DNA of 41,615 nucleotides. Source: Bacteroidales bacterium UBA2287. Lineage in GTDB: Bacteria > Bacteroidota > Bacteroidia > Bacteroidales > Tenuifilaceae. The stretch lies in assembly GCA_002345675.1 (NCBI GenBank), contig DDWL01000039.1:98317-139931 (forward strand), given 5' to 3'. The notes beneath the pieces are model-generated. The model made no database searches and was not told the DNA's origin. It was given only the letters and a program-made list of their open reading frames with translations. Shown piece after piece: positions 24,248-32,931 of this stretch; within the stretch, counting starts at the first letter, position 1, and each line of letters begins with the position of its first letter. Made by a program: the position numbers and the translations under genes.

Positions 24248-25792
24248 CTAGAACGGAGGAATTCCGTGCTTCTTAAATGGCCTATCGGCAACTTTATTGC
24301 TCGAAACTTCTAGCGAGTGAAGGAGCATTTTACGGGTCTCCTCGGGCTCAATAACAGTATCGATATAGCCTTTTGCTGCAGCAACGTAAGGATTAGCAAA
24401 CTTCTCTTTATACTCCTCAACCTTTTGCTTCCTCATTTCATCGGGGTTTTCAGCCTCCATTATTTCCTTACGGAAAATAATATTTGCAGCACCCTCGGGG
24501 CCCATTACAGCAATTTCGGCACCTGGCCATGCAAACACAAAGTCGGCACGAAGGTGACGCGAGCTCATGGCAATATAACCTCCTCCGTATGCTTTTCGAA
24601 GTATAACCGTCATTTTGGGAACCGAAGCTTCGCTATAAGCGTAAAGCAATTTAGCACCGTGACGAATAACACCAGCATGCTCCTGGTCAATTCCTGGTAA
24701 ATAGCCTGGAAGATCGACCAATGTACAAAGTGGAATACTAAACGCGTTGCAGTAGCGAATAAAGCGAGCAGCCTTATCGGAGCTATCAACATCGAGAACA
24801 CCAGCCATAACCATTGGTTGATTTGCAACAAAACCAACAGTTTCGCCATTTAAACGACCAAAACCAATTACAATGTTACCAGCCCAAAGCTCATGAATTT
24901 CGAAGAAATCGGAATCGTCGACAATAGCACGAATTACATCGCGTACATCGTATGGTTGCTTTGGATCGCCCGGAACAATTTCGCTAATATTGTAAGTCGA
25001 CTTTGGCTCCTTTGGCTCAAAGCTACGAGCTTTACGTGTGTTGTTCCAAGGAATAAAGGTGATAAGCTTTTTAATTTGCTCGAAGCACTCGAGTTCGCTT
25101 TCGGAGTAAAAATGTGCGTTTCCAGTAATCATTGCGTGCACTTTTGCTCCGCCTAAATCTTCCTGCGAAATTTCCTCGCCAAGAACCGACTTAATTACCT
25201 CGGGTCCTGTGATAAACATTTTCGAAATTTTGTCGACCACAAAAACAAAATCGGTAAGGGCTGGAGAGTAAACTGCACCACCAGCACAAGGACCAAGAAT
25301 TACAGAAATTTGAGGAATAATACCGCTCGAAAGCGTGTTACGCCAAAAAATTTCGCCGTAACCCGCTAAAGAGTTAACCCCTTCCTGAATACGGGCACCA
25401 CCTGAGTCGTTAATACCAATTAATGGAATTCTCATGCGGAGCGCATAGTCCATCATTTTAGTAATTTTGCGAGCGTGCATAAAGCCAAGCGATCCGCCAG
25501 CAACTGTAAAGTCCTGAGCAAAAATTGCAACAGGAGCACCGTAAATGGTGCCTGTGCCAATAATTACTCCATCGCCATGGAGAATTTTACCATCCATCCC
25601 AAAATCACGGGCTTCGTGCTCAACGAACATATCGTACTCATTGAAGGAGTCTTCGTCGAGTAGCGCAATTATACGTTCACGGGCAGTAAGCTTGCCCATT
25701 GCAGCTTGTTTTGCTACGGCTTGCTCTCCACCACCCTGAAGAACTTCCTCTTTACGCTTTTTTAACTCTTCAATTTTGTCATTTAAAGGCAT
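24248..25792 (-). CDS. Acyl-CoA carboxylase / methylmalonyl-CoA decarboxylase carboxyltransferase subunit
   Basis: 514 aa, the length of propionyl-CoA carboxylase beta and methylmalonyl-CoA decarboxylase alpha chains. N-terminal KLTARERIIALLDEDSFNE; oxyanion-hole segments INDSGGARIQEGVNSLAGYG and GPCAGGAVYSPALTDF; C-terminal RKAYGGGYIAMSSRHLRADF and WPGAEIAVMGPEGAANIIF. It moves CO2 between biotin and propionyl- or acetyl-CoA. No biotin carboxylase gene and no membrane beta subunit are in the window, so carboxylase versus decarboxylase use is undecided. Operon with the biotin carrier downstream. Confidence 0.9.
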   Translation of the reverse strand: MPLNDKIEELKKRKEEVLQGGGEQAVAKQAAMGKLTARERIIALLDEDSFNEYDMFVEHEARDFGMDGKILHGDGVIIGTGTIYGAPVAIFAQDFTVAGGSLGFMHARKITKMMDYALRMRIPLIGINDSGGARIQEGVNSLAGYGEIFWRNTLSSGIIPQISVILGPCAGGAVYSPALTDFVFVVDKISKMFITGPEVIKSVLGEEISQEDLGGAKVHAMITGNAHFYSESELECFEQIKKLITFIPWNNTRKARSFEPKEPKSTYNISEIVPGDPKQPYDVRDVIRAIVDDSDFFEIHELWAGNIVIGFGRLNGETVGFVANQPMVMAGVLDVDSSDKAARFIRYCNAFSIPLCTLVDLPGYLPGIDQEHAGVIRHGAKLLYAYSEASVPKMTVILRKAYGGGYIAMSSRHLRADFVFAWPGAEIAVMGPEGAANIIFRKEIMEAENPDEMRKQKVEEYKEKFANPYVAAAKGYIDTVIEPEETRKMLLHSLEVSSNKVADRPFKKHGIPPF

Positions 25793-25976
25793 AAGGTTCC
25801 TTTATTGATTAATAATAGAATAATTCCCCAAATTTCGGTATAAAAACAGCTACAACATTACGAATTTCAATTGAAATTAAACACATGTTGAGGTAGCTTT
25901 TTGACGGATAATTATGAACAACAACTGACTATCAGCAACTTTCGAAAGCTTAAAAGGGGCTATCTAAAAAGTAAAA

Positions 25977-26086
25977 TTAACCACAAAGAGCGCAAAGAAA
26001 AGACAAAGAGCCACAAAGTTAATACTCACATATACAATTCTTTGTTAACTTGGTGTAAAACTTTGTGATCTTTGTGGTTAAACCTT
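25977..26086. repeat. Imperfect inverted repeat rich in CACAAAG / CTTTGTG
   Basis: AACCACAAAGAGCGCAAAG and related units (25979-26020) face CTTTGTGATCTTTGTGGTT (26061-26079). Lies in the 327-nt gap between two minus-strand genes; no gene seen there. Confidence 0.6.
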
Positions 26087-26119
26087 TGTAAATTATCAGA
26101 CAGCCATTTACACTGTTTT

Positions 26120-27247
26120 TTACTTTGGAAGAGCAATTTTATAGATTTTTGTTCCCAAAAACTCCTCAATTTTCTGAAACAGGCGCTTTTCCTTGGGCGA
26201 AACAAAAGTAATAGCAACGCCATCGGCCTGTGCACGGGCAGTACGACCAATACGGTGAACGTAGTCCTCAGGGTCGGTAGGTACATCGAAGTTTACCACT
26301 AGGTCAATATCCTCAATGTCAATTCCGCGCGAAACAATGTTGGTTGCAACAAGTACCTGAAAATGCCTGTTTTTAAACTTGCGCATTACCTCTTCGCGAA
26401 CAGGCTGATCGAGGTCGGAGTGAATGGCCATAGTTTCGATACCCTCCCTCGAAAGGAGCTTCTCAATGGTTTTAACCTTAATTTTTGTTGAAGCAAAAAC
26501 GATAACGCTTCTTACATCGCTCTTTCCCTTTAGCAGTTCCGCCAATAGATTTATTTTACGTAAATCGTCAACTTCATAAACGGCCTGTAAAACGTTTTCG
26601 GCAGGTTTCGATACGGATAGGGTCACTTCCTTTGGATTATTCAATAGTTTTTTTGCTAATTTTCGAATATTTGCTGGCATTGTTGCCGAAAACATTAACG
26701 TTTGGCGCTTTTGAGGAAGAACAGCTACGATTTCCAAAATATCGTCGAAAAAGCCCATGTCGAGCATTCTGTCGGCCTCGTCGAGAACAAGGTGCTCAAC
26801 GGTGCTAAGCGACAAATAGCCCATGCTTAGATGCTGCAACAACCGACCTGGAGTGGCAATAATAAAATCGACACCACTCTCAATGGCAGCCCGTTGCTTG
26901 TCCCACGATGCCCCCTCGCTTCCGCCATAAATTGCTATGCAGCTGGTTGGGGCAAAGTACGAAAAACCCTCGATATGCTGGTCGATTTGAATGGCCAGCT
27001 CGCGGGTTGGAACTATTATAAGGGTATTAATGGTGCTTACATGTTCGCTGCGCTCCGAAAGCTTACTAAGAATGGGAAGAACAAAAGCCGCTGTTTTTCC
27101 AGTTCCCGTTTGAGCGCATGCTATTAAATCGTTTCCGCCCATAATAAGCGGAATTGTTTGCTCCTGAATGGGTGTTGGCGTTTTGTACCCCATGGCAATA
27201 ATTCCCTCCATGACGTCGCTGTGAAAACCAAATTCGTCGAATTGCAC
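26120..27247 (-). CDS. DEAD-box ATP-dependent RNA helicase (RhlE-like)
   Basis: 375 aa. All motifs in order: GFHSDVMEGIIAMGYKTPTPIQEQ (Q motif), AQTGTGKTAAF (I), PTRELAIQ (Ia), TPGRLLQH (Ib), LDEADRMLDMGF (II), SAT (III), VIVFASTK (IV), VATNIVSRGIDIEDIDLV (V) and HRIGRTARA (VI). It stops soon after the helicase core, lacking the long basic tail common in RhlE/DeaD proteins, so it is a minimal version. Expected roles are RNA unwinding in ribosome assembly or RNA decay. Divergent from the HAD gene. Confidence 0.92.
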   Translation of the reverse strand: MQFDEFGFHSDVMEGIIAMGYKTPTPIQEQTIPLIMGGNDLIACAQTGTGKTAAFVLPILSKLSERSEHVSTINTLIIVPTRELAIQIDQHIEGFSYFAPTSCIAIYGGSEGASWDKQRAAIESGVDFIIATPGRLLQHLSMGYLSLSTVEHLVLDEADRMLDMGFFDDILEIVAVLPQKRQTLMFSATMPANIRKLAKKLLNNPKEVTLSVSKPAENVLQAVYEVDDLRKINLLAELLKGKSDVRSVIVFASTKIKVKTIEKLLSREGIETMAIHSDLDQPVREEVMRKFKNRHFQVLVATNIVSRGIDIEDIDLVVNFDVPTDPEDYVHRIGRTARAQADGVAITFVSPKEKRLFQKIEEFLGTKIYKIALPK

Positions 27248-27329
27248 TTTTTAAATTGTTAATTAATGTAACTTATAAAGGCTTGGGGATGTTAATAAAA
27301 ACAATCCTACTTGCAGTTTTTTTGCTGAA

Positions 27330-27369
27330 CAAAGGTACAACTTTAATTTGTTTTTTGTGGCTACCTTTG
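27330..27369. promoter_or_regulatory. Divergent pair of -7-like boxes (TACCTTTG on each strand)
   Basis: TACCTTTG at 27362-27369 reads toward the HAD gene; its reverse complement CAAAGGTA at 27330-27337 gives TACCTTTG toward the helicase gene. Neither has a clear TTTG at -33. Confidence 0.35.
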
Positions 27370-27401
27370 TAAACCCCATGTTTAACTAATAAGTTAGGGC
27401 A

Positions 27402-28124
27402 ATGCTTGGATTTAAAGAAAAAAAGAAAAAATACAGCCATATTTTTTTCGACCTCGACCGAACACTTTGGGATTTTGACAAGAATATGCAGTTAACCCTT
27501 GAGGAACTTTACAATAGGCATAACCTATGCCCCTACTTTACATCTTTCGACAACTTTTATGTTTGCTTTACAAAGCATAACGAAAGGCTTTGGGAGGAGT
27601 ATCGTCATGGCCGATTGAAAAAGGATATCCTTCGATCGAAGCGTTTTGAGCTAACGCTAAAGGAGTACGGACTTAAAAACAAGGAGTTAGCAAAAGTTAT
27701 TGGCGAAGAATATATTACCGAAAGTCCAATTAAAACAGCCCTTTTGCCCTATGCAAAAGAAATTCTCGAGTACCTTTATCCAAAGTATAAGCTGTACATT
27801 ATAACAAACGGTTTTAACGAAGTTCAGTTTACAAAACTTAAACTTTGTGGCCTCGAAAAGTACTTTTCGCGAGTTGTAACCTCCGAAATATCGGGCTACC
27901 ACAAGCCCCACCCAATGGCATTTGCGTATCCACTTTCGTCGGCAAACGCATTAAAGGAAGAAAGCATAATGGTTGGCGACGACCTCGAAATTGATATTAT
28001 TGGTGCGAAGGACTTTGGAATTGATCAGGTATTTTTAAATGTCAACAAAGTTGAGCATAAACAAACAATTACCCATGAGGTTGCCTCGCTTGAGGAGTTG
28101 GTTAAGATTTTTCCGGTGAACTAA
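27402..28124 (+). CDS. HAD-superfamily hydrolase, YjjG-like nucleotidase
   Basis: 240 aa. HAD motifs: FFDLDRTLWDF (nucleophile DLD), ITNGFNE (II), a lysine in GYHKPHPMAF (III) and MVGDDLEIDIIGAKDFG (IV). The DRTLWDFD start and long helical cap (residues 25-105) match the YjjG noncanonical pyrimidine nucleotidase group, which removes phosphate from dUMP-like and modified nucleotides. Substrate not testable from sequence. Start at ATG 27402; no neighbour in the same direction. Confidence 0.85.
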   Translation: MLGFKEKKKKYSHIFFDLDRTLWDFDKNMQLTLEELYNRHNLCPYFTSFDNFYVCFTKHNERLWEEYRHGRLKKDILRSKRFELTLKEYGLKNKELAKVIGEEYITESPIKTALLPYAKEILEYLYPKYKLYIITNGFNEVQFTKLKLCGLEKYFSRVVTSEISGYHKPHPMAFAYPLSSANALKEESIMVGDDLEIDIIGAKDFGIDQVFLNVNKVEHKQTITHEVASLEELVKIFPVN

Positions 28125-28170
28125 TTAACCACACTAGACACATTAGAAAACAGTAGAATTTTGTATCATT

Positions 28171-28200
28171 CCCGTCCGACCGGTTAAGACGGTCAGACAG
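28171..28200 (+). repeat. REP-family palindrome
   Basis: CCCGTCCGACCG ... CGGTCAGACAG; same family as 11702, 11769, 28213 and 29015. Stem position 7 unpaired (C opposite A). Confidence 0.75.
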
Positions 28201-28212
28201 TTAATTAAAAGC

Positions 28213-28243
28213 CCCGTCCGACCGCTCAAAGCGGTCTGACGGG
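28213..28243 (+). repeat. REP-family palindrome
   Basis: CCCGTCCGACCGCT - CAA - AGCGGTCTGACGGG, 14-bp stem with C opposite T at position 7. Followed by GTTGC as at 29015-29045. Confidence 0.85.
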
Positions 28244-28253
28244 TTGCCTGTCC

Positions 28254-28360
28254 TTTCCCCGAAGGGGAAAAATTTCAATAACCGTGGGCGGTAGCTGAGC
28301 TTGTCGAAGCTAGCCCACGGTAAAACAAACAAAGTATAATCACAGCCCCGATAGGGGCTG
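28254..28360. repeat. Cluster of three further hairpins
   Basis: TTTCCCC-GAA-GGGGAAA (28254-28270); CCGTGGGC ... GCCCACGG (28282-28320) enclosing a GAGCTTGTCGAAGC motif of a kind seen as a repeat in many bacteria; and CAGCCCC-GATA-GGGGCTG (28343-28360). The whole gap 28125-28960 has no gene that I can support. Confidence 0.7.
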
Positions 28361-28394
28361 AACAGATGAACGAAATAAATTACCAGAACAACAG

Positions 28395-28708
28395 CCCCGA
28401 TGGCTATCCATAACCGTCAGGTTAACGATAATAAAAGCACTATTATCAATCGTCTTAACTTGCCCCAGCGGGGCTTTATGTTTATAGTAAATATTAACCA
28501 AAGCATCACAGCTCCAGAGGAGCGTTCTGTGAATAAGTGATGCCATATGAACAGGTCGCTCCTCTGGAGCTTTAGGATAATATTTGTAAGATTTTCTATA
28601 AACAGATAGCTACTCCGTAGCTAAAATAAACTCTACACTTAATTGCCAAATTAATGATGATTAGTAGACAAATACCTTATTAACCAGACGGCTATTGATC
28701 GCTATCGG
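28395..28708. mobile_element. Non-autonomous (MITE-like) derivative of the 40.65 kb Y1 transposon
   Basis: Shares with 40655-41416 the left part (CCGTCAGGTTAA; CTTGCCCCAG.GGGGC; TTTATGTTTATAGTAAA; GCTCCAGAGGAGCG) and the right part (GCTCCT.TGGAGCTTT; TTCTATAAACAG.TAGCTA; CTCCGTAGCTAAAAT; GACGGCTA). The sequence between GTGAAT and GCCATAT, which holds the whole transposase gene in the complete element, is missing. About 314 bp. Confidence 0.75.
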
Positions 28709-28970
28709 AATGCGAGTTCGGCACAGCCAATTGTGAGGCAGCATGAAAGGTAACAAAAAGCCTACAAATAAACACCCGCAAGGGTTATAGATTAAACAAC
28801 TTAATTACATGGAAATTATGCGATTGAGTTTGTTAAAATGAGTTAAAACAATTACTTTAGCTGTCCTTTAAAAAGCCAAAAGAACCGTAACAATTTATGA
28901 CTTTAAAACTTCAACTCTTCTTCTCTTCCCATTACAAATTTATGTCCCTTACGCGCCTATTATATCATTT

Positions 28971-29003
28971 ACACCTGTCAGGTTTTAAAAACCTGACAGG
29001 TGT
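28971..29003. repeat. Perfect 33-nt palindrome at the 5' end of the toxin-like gene
   Basis: ACACCTGTCAGGTTTT, one central A, then the exact reverse complement. It ends one base before the ATG at 29005. Confidence 0.85.
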
Positions 29004-29004
29004 A

Positions 29005-32000
29005 ATGCTGCAACCCCGTCCGACCGCTTGGAGCGGTCTGACGGGTTGCTTTTTTCCTTTCCCAATAAATAGGATTTGCAATCCGATTGTTTTGGCATTT
29101 CTGCTGCTATTTTCACCTTCCATCCCAGCTACTGCCCAAAACTACCCCGTACAGCTCAACGTAAACGTGGCAACGCCCTGTCCGGTGAAGCTCAGCAGCC
29201 TGTTTCCCGGCGCCAGCTCGCGGGTAAACCTTATGGTTTTGCTCACCGACATCTCGCAACCCGAACTGCAGGTGCGATTACGCGTAACCCTCGAAGGTCC
29301 TGGTTTAACGCTAACCACCCGTCCCGAGTTTCTGCCCATTCCCTTCACATTATACGGCGGCATGCCGGTAAGTTTACAAACCGAACTTGCACCATATTTT
29401 ACTACTTCAAGCCTTATGGCCTCAGGAAGCGCAGCGGGCAGCTTCGCCCAGTCGGGTATGCTGCCCGAGGGTATGTACAAACTCACCGTACAGGCCGTGG
29501 AGCACCGCCGCAACGTGGTGGTGTCGAACACCGCCATGGCCATGGCGTGGGCCATATACAACGATCCGCCCGAACCTATTCTGCCCACTAACAATCAGGT
29601 AGTTGATGCTGGTAATATGCAGAATATCCTCTTTACCTGGGCGCCCCGCCATATACTAACCCCCGGAGCGGGAGGACAGATTTCCTACCGCCTCTCCCTA
29701 TGGGAAGTGACAACGGGCGTAAACCCCGAGCTGGCCGTGCAAACGCTGCCAGCCATAGGCACCATTGAATCGTACAGCCCCACCGCCATCTGGGGGCCCG
29801 ACCGCCCCATGCTAATTCCCGGAAAACAGTACGCCTACCGCATTCAGGCGTCCGACCCTACGGGCGAGGTAGCCTTTAAGAACAACGGCAACTCCGTGGT
29901 GCGCGCCTTTACCTTTGGCACGCCCTGCAGCAAGCCCGTAAACCTTAGCCACTCCGAGGTTACCATTCAGAGCGCCAAAACTGCATGGGTACCCATGGGC
30001 GGCGTGGCAAACTTTGCCGTGGAGTACCGCCCTACAAACGAAGATCCCGTTAACTGGCGCAGCTACGAGGTACAGGGCACTACCACCACCCTCAGCAGCT
30101 TAGCCCCAGCAACGGAGTACAAGTATAGAGTGAAATCGGTTTGCGGTAGTTACCACAGCGATCCAACCTCCGAGAAATCCTTTACCACCCAGCCGCTGCC
30201 CAACCTCGACAACATTTGTACTGGTGATGCCGTAGCGCCACCCGTGGACAACGCACCGCTGCTCAACAACCTCGAATCCCTTCAGGTAATTTCCGCTGGA
30301 GGATTTCTGGTAACCATCGACGATGTGACCAAAACGGGGAATACCTTTAGCGGCAAGTGCCGCATTGCCATGCCTTTGCTTGGGTTTAGCGTGAAGGGCA
30401 CGTTTAAGAATATACAGGTTAACAGCCTGCTGCAGCTCACCTCGGGAAAGGTGGAGTCGGTGAAGTCCGAGACCCTCACCATTATTGGCGGTAACGGCAG
30501 CAACCCCAATGGCCCTGGCGCCATCGACTTTGGCAATATAACCGACACGGTGCACATTACCGGGTCCATTACCAACTACCACATGAACCCCGACAGCACG
30601 TGGACCGTGGTAACCACCAATGGTGACACCATAATTGTTCACCCGCCCACTAACGGCACCGGCGTGCTGGTGGTGGACCCCAACGGCAATGGAATTGTGA
30701 TTGTGGGCACAACGGCAGTTCCCTACTCGAGGGATGCCAACAACAACGGCACCACAACGCCCATAACCCCAACCAGCATTTGCGACAACAGGGTAGCGTT
30801 TACCCCCAACGGCAGCCTGCACCGCTACGGGTTCGATCCGTACCGACCAGATATAGCAAACCTATACAAGAAGCTGCAGGTAGGCACACAGTCCATAAAC
30901 CTTGCCTACAAATCCGTACCGCAGGGCGGCTCCGACGTGGTGTACATTGAGCCGCTGGAGGGCAGCAGCCTAAGCGGTGTAACCTATGCCTACCAGAGCG
31001 GAACAGCGCTAACCGCCAACCCAGCGGGAAGCGGCAGCAAAAGCCTTTACCTCTCCACCCCAGCGGGTGGCAGCGACAACCTGCTGGCCCTGTGCAGCAT
31101 GGACACCACCACCCACGAAGCAGCCGTTGCCGGAGCCCTTCGCGTGGTGAGCTACCCGCTCACCCGCCACCACGTGGTTATTGTGCCCGTGGGCAGCGCC
31201 CAGCCAAACTTTAGCGTGGCCGAGCTGCGAACCCAGCTCAACGCCATTTACGCCCCGGCGGTAATTGACTGGGACGTAACCCAGCTACCTGCCGTAACTG
31301 CAACCTACTGGGACGAGATAAACGACGACAAACTACAATTTCCAGCAACCGACTACAGCCCCGAGATGCGTGGCGTATGGCAAGCCTTTTTGGCCAGCAA
31401 CAACCCCACGCCCGGCACAGCGTACCTGTTTATTGTAAGCGCATTCGATAGCGCACAGTACAAGGGCTACATGCCCATAAGGAGCAGCTACGGCTTTTTA
31501 ACCCCCAGCGCCACGCCACGCGATGCCGCCCACGAGCTGGGCCACGGCCTCTTTAACCTACGGCACACTTTTAGTAGTGAGAATGCTTTTATGTTAGAGC
31601 AGGGAAGCACCCAAAACCTTATGGACTATTCGACAGGAACAGAACTCTGGAAGTACCAGTGGGACTACACCCACAACCCCGAGGGCGGTTGGTTTGTGTT
31701 TGAGGATAGTGAGGAGGGGGGATTTCTTTATGGAATTACTTGGCTTGGTAATTATCTTTGGGGATTAGCTCCCGATAATCAAGAAGGGCAAATTGAGGCT
31801 GACAGAATGTTGTTTAAGTATGTATACCAGAATTATGACGATTATTTTAATAAATCAAAAATAAAGGATACAAATCTAGAAATTGAGAAATATAAAAACT
31901 GGTCGGCGAGGAAATCATCTCATCAGGGAACAGCAAAGAAAGTATTTAATGGGTTTAAAATTGACAAAACTACATTCTCTTTATTTAACGAAGGAATTTA

Positions 32001-32925
32001 TTTTGAAGATTATACGCTTGAAGGAAAAAACTATAAGTTTGCAATTTACAGTAAAATAGAGGGAATAACTTTAAATAAGGATATTCGTTTAAAAAGTTTT
32101 ACATCATTGCGGTACAATACATCTATTAAAGTTGGTTATACTGTTGATTATGGGCTGATTGTGTTTTATGATGCAAGTGGAAACATGCAAATGGCCTTTC
32201 AGATCATTGGTGGAAATTCGCCAAAAGAAGCTGTTATAAAATGGGTAAATTACTTAGGGTTGATATTACAATCAGAAGAGCAGCAAGAAGAGGACAAGGA
32301 AAATTCTATCCAGAAAATACTGAAATCAGTACAACTTTACGCCCTTGAAAAATTAAATGAGATTTGGGGAGAAGAAGAAGCTAAATATGAAGATGTAATG
32401 TTGAATAATGTTAAATGGGTTAGCCAATTTGACCCAGTTATTAGTAATGGTTGCTCTAGTGGTTGTTGTTGGTATACAAGCGACTATATTTTAAAGCAAA
32501 CTACAGGAAAAGGTGCTCCACAAGATGCAGCTAATGATATTGCTGTACTGGCATCTGCAAGTGATTATAATACATTGGTTTCAACAGGTAATTTTGAAAA
32601 CAGATTATCGTATCTTGAAGGACAAATTGTAGAAAATGGTTCACCAGTAGTAGTTGGAGTTCATTACTTTATAGCAGATGAACCATACAATACAAATAAA
32701 GCTACTCGACATTTTTTCGTTATAGTTGGAAAAGGATATGACCCAACAACTAAGTCTAATTATTTCAGGTATTATGAAGTTGGAACAAATCCCGAACACG
32801 AAGAAAATAGAGGAAAGCATGAAAACAATCGCTTGAATGTTGATAAAAAGAAAAAATTATTATCTGGGAAACGTGGATATGATACTCGTTTTTATACCGT
32901 AACAGAAATTAGAATAAGTAAATAA
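29005..32925 (+). CDS. TANFOR/Fn3/zinc-metallopeptidase protein with papain/C39-like C-terminal tip (candidate polymorphic toxin)
   Basis: 1306 aa. Signal peptide ends near residue 45 (IPATAQ). Residues 46-305 resemble the TANFOR domain (IYNDPPEPILPTNNQVVDAG, GPDRPMLIPGKQYAYRIQAS). A fibronectin type III domain follows (307-397), then an uncharacterised region, then a zincin with HELGHGLFNLRH (His843, Glu844, His847, His854) and a NLMDYS Met-turn. After about residue 912 the DNA turns from GC-rich (33 of 60 G+C at 30601-30660) to AT-rich (22 of 60 at 32521-32580). The tip has GCSSGCCW (Cys1150, 1154, 1155) and RHFFVIVGKGYD (His1236), a cysteine-protease-like layout. Start: the frame stays open to ATGs at 28942 and 28897; I chose 29005. 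All ATG choices include residues encoded by a REP palindrome. A lipoprotein gene follows after 6 nt. Toxin role is inference. Confidence 0.75.
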   Translation: MLQPRPTAWSGLTGCFFPFPINRICNPIVLAFLLLFSPSIPATAQNYPVQLNVNVATPCPVKLSSLFPGASSRVNLMVLLTDISQPELQVRLRVTLEGPGLTLTTRPEFLPIPFTLYGGMPVSLQTELAPYFTTSSLMASGSAAGSFAQSGMLPEGMYKLTVQAVEHRRNVVVSNTAMAMAWAIYNDPPEPILPTNNQVVDAGNMQNILFTWAPRHILTPGAGGQISYRLSLWEVTTGVNPELAVQTLPAIGTIESYSPTAIWGPDRPMLIPGKQYAYRIQASDPTGEVAFKNNGNSVVRAFTFGTPCSKPVNLSHSEVTIQSAKTAWVPMGGVANFAVEYRPTNEDPVNWRSYEVQGTTTTLSSLAPATEYKYRVKSVCGSYHSDPTSEKSFTTQPLPNLDNICTGDAVAPPVDNAPLLNNLESLQVISAGGFLVTIDDVTKTGNTFSGKCRIAMPLLGFSVKGTFKNIQVNSLLQLTSGKVESVKSETLTIIGGNGSNPNGPGAIDFGNITDTVHITGSITNYHMNPDSTWTVVTTNGDTIIVHPPTNGTGVLVVDPNGNGIVIVGTTAVPYSRDANNNGTTTPITPTSICDNRVAFTPNGSLHRYGFDPYRPDIANLYKKLQVGTQSINLAYKSVPQGGSDVVYIEPLEGSSLSGVTYAYQSGTALTANPAGSGSKSLYLSTPAGGSDNLLALCSMDTTTHEAAVAGALRVVSYPLTRHHVVIVPVGSAQPNFSVAELRTQLNAIYAPAVIDWDVTQLPAVTATYWDEINDDKLQFPATDYSPEMRGVWQAFLASNNPTPGTAYLFIVSAFDSAQYKGYMPIRSSYGFLTPSATPRDAAHELGHGLFNLRHTFSSENAFMLEQGSTQNLMDYSTGTELWKYQWDYTHNPEGGWFVFEDSEEGGFLYGITWLGNYLWGLAPDNQEGQIEADRMLFKYVYQNYDDYFNKSKIKDTNLEIEKYKNWSARKSSHQGTAKKVFNGFKIDKTTFSLFNEGIYFEDYTLEGKNYKFAIYSKIEGITLNKDIRLKSFTSLRYNTSIKVGYTVDYGLIVFYDASGNMQMAFQIIGGNSPKEAVIKWVNYLGLILQSEEQQEEDKENSIQKILKSVQLYALEKLNEIWGEEEAKYEDVMLNNVKWVSQFDPVISNGCSSGCCWYTSDYILKQTTGKGAPQDAANDIAVLASASDYNTLVSTGNFENRLSYLEGQIVENGSPVVVGVHYFIADEPYNTNKATRHFFVIVGKGYDPTTKSNYFRYYEVGTNPEHEENRGKHENNRLNVDKKKKLLSGKRGYDTRFYTVTEIRISK
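29015..29045 (+). repeat. REP-family palindrome inside the toxin-like gene's signal-peptide region
   Basis: CCCGTCCGACCGCT - TGG - AGCGGTCTGACGGG, same as 28213-28243 but for the loop. It encodes about ten residues (RPTAWSGLTG) of the n-region of the predicted signal peptide. Confidence 0.85.
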
Positions 32926-32931
32926 AATATT

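Noticed and set aside
28340..28546. 68-residue minus-strand frame near 28.4 kb
   Set aside because: Lies inside the MITE-like element ends; no similarity to the transposase.
29076..29591. 171-residue open frame inside the large toxin-like gene
   Set aside because: It is another frame of the GC-rich carrier; Arg/His/Ala-rich with no domain. The main frame has clear Fn3 and zincin motifs.
30100..30822. 240-residue open frame on the minus strand in the toxin-like gene
   Set aside because: Gly/Val/His-rich low-complexity product caused by GC-rich codons on the other strand.
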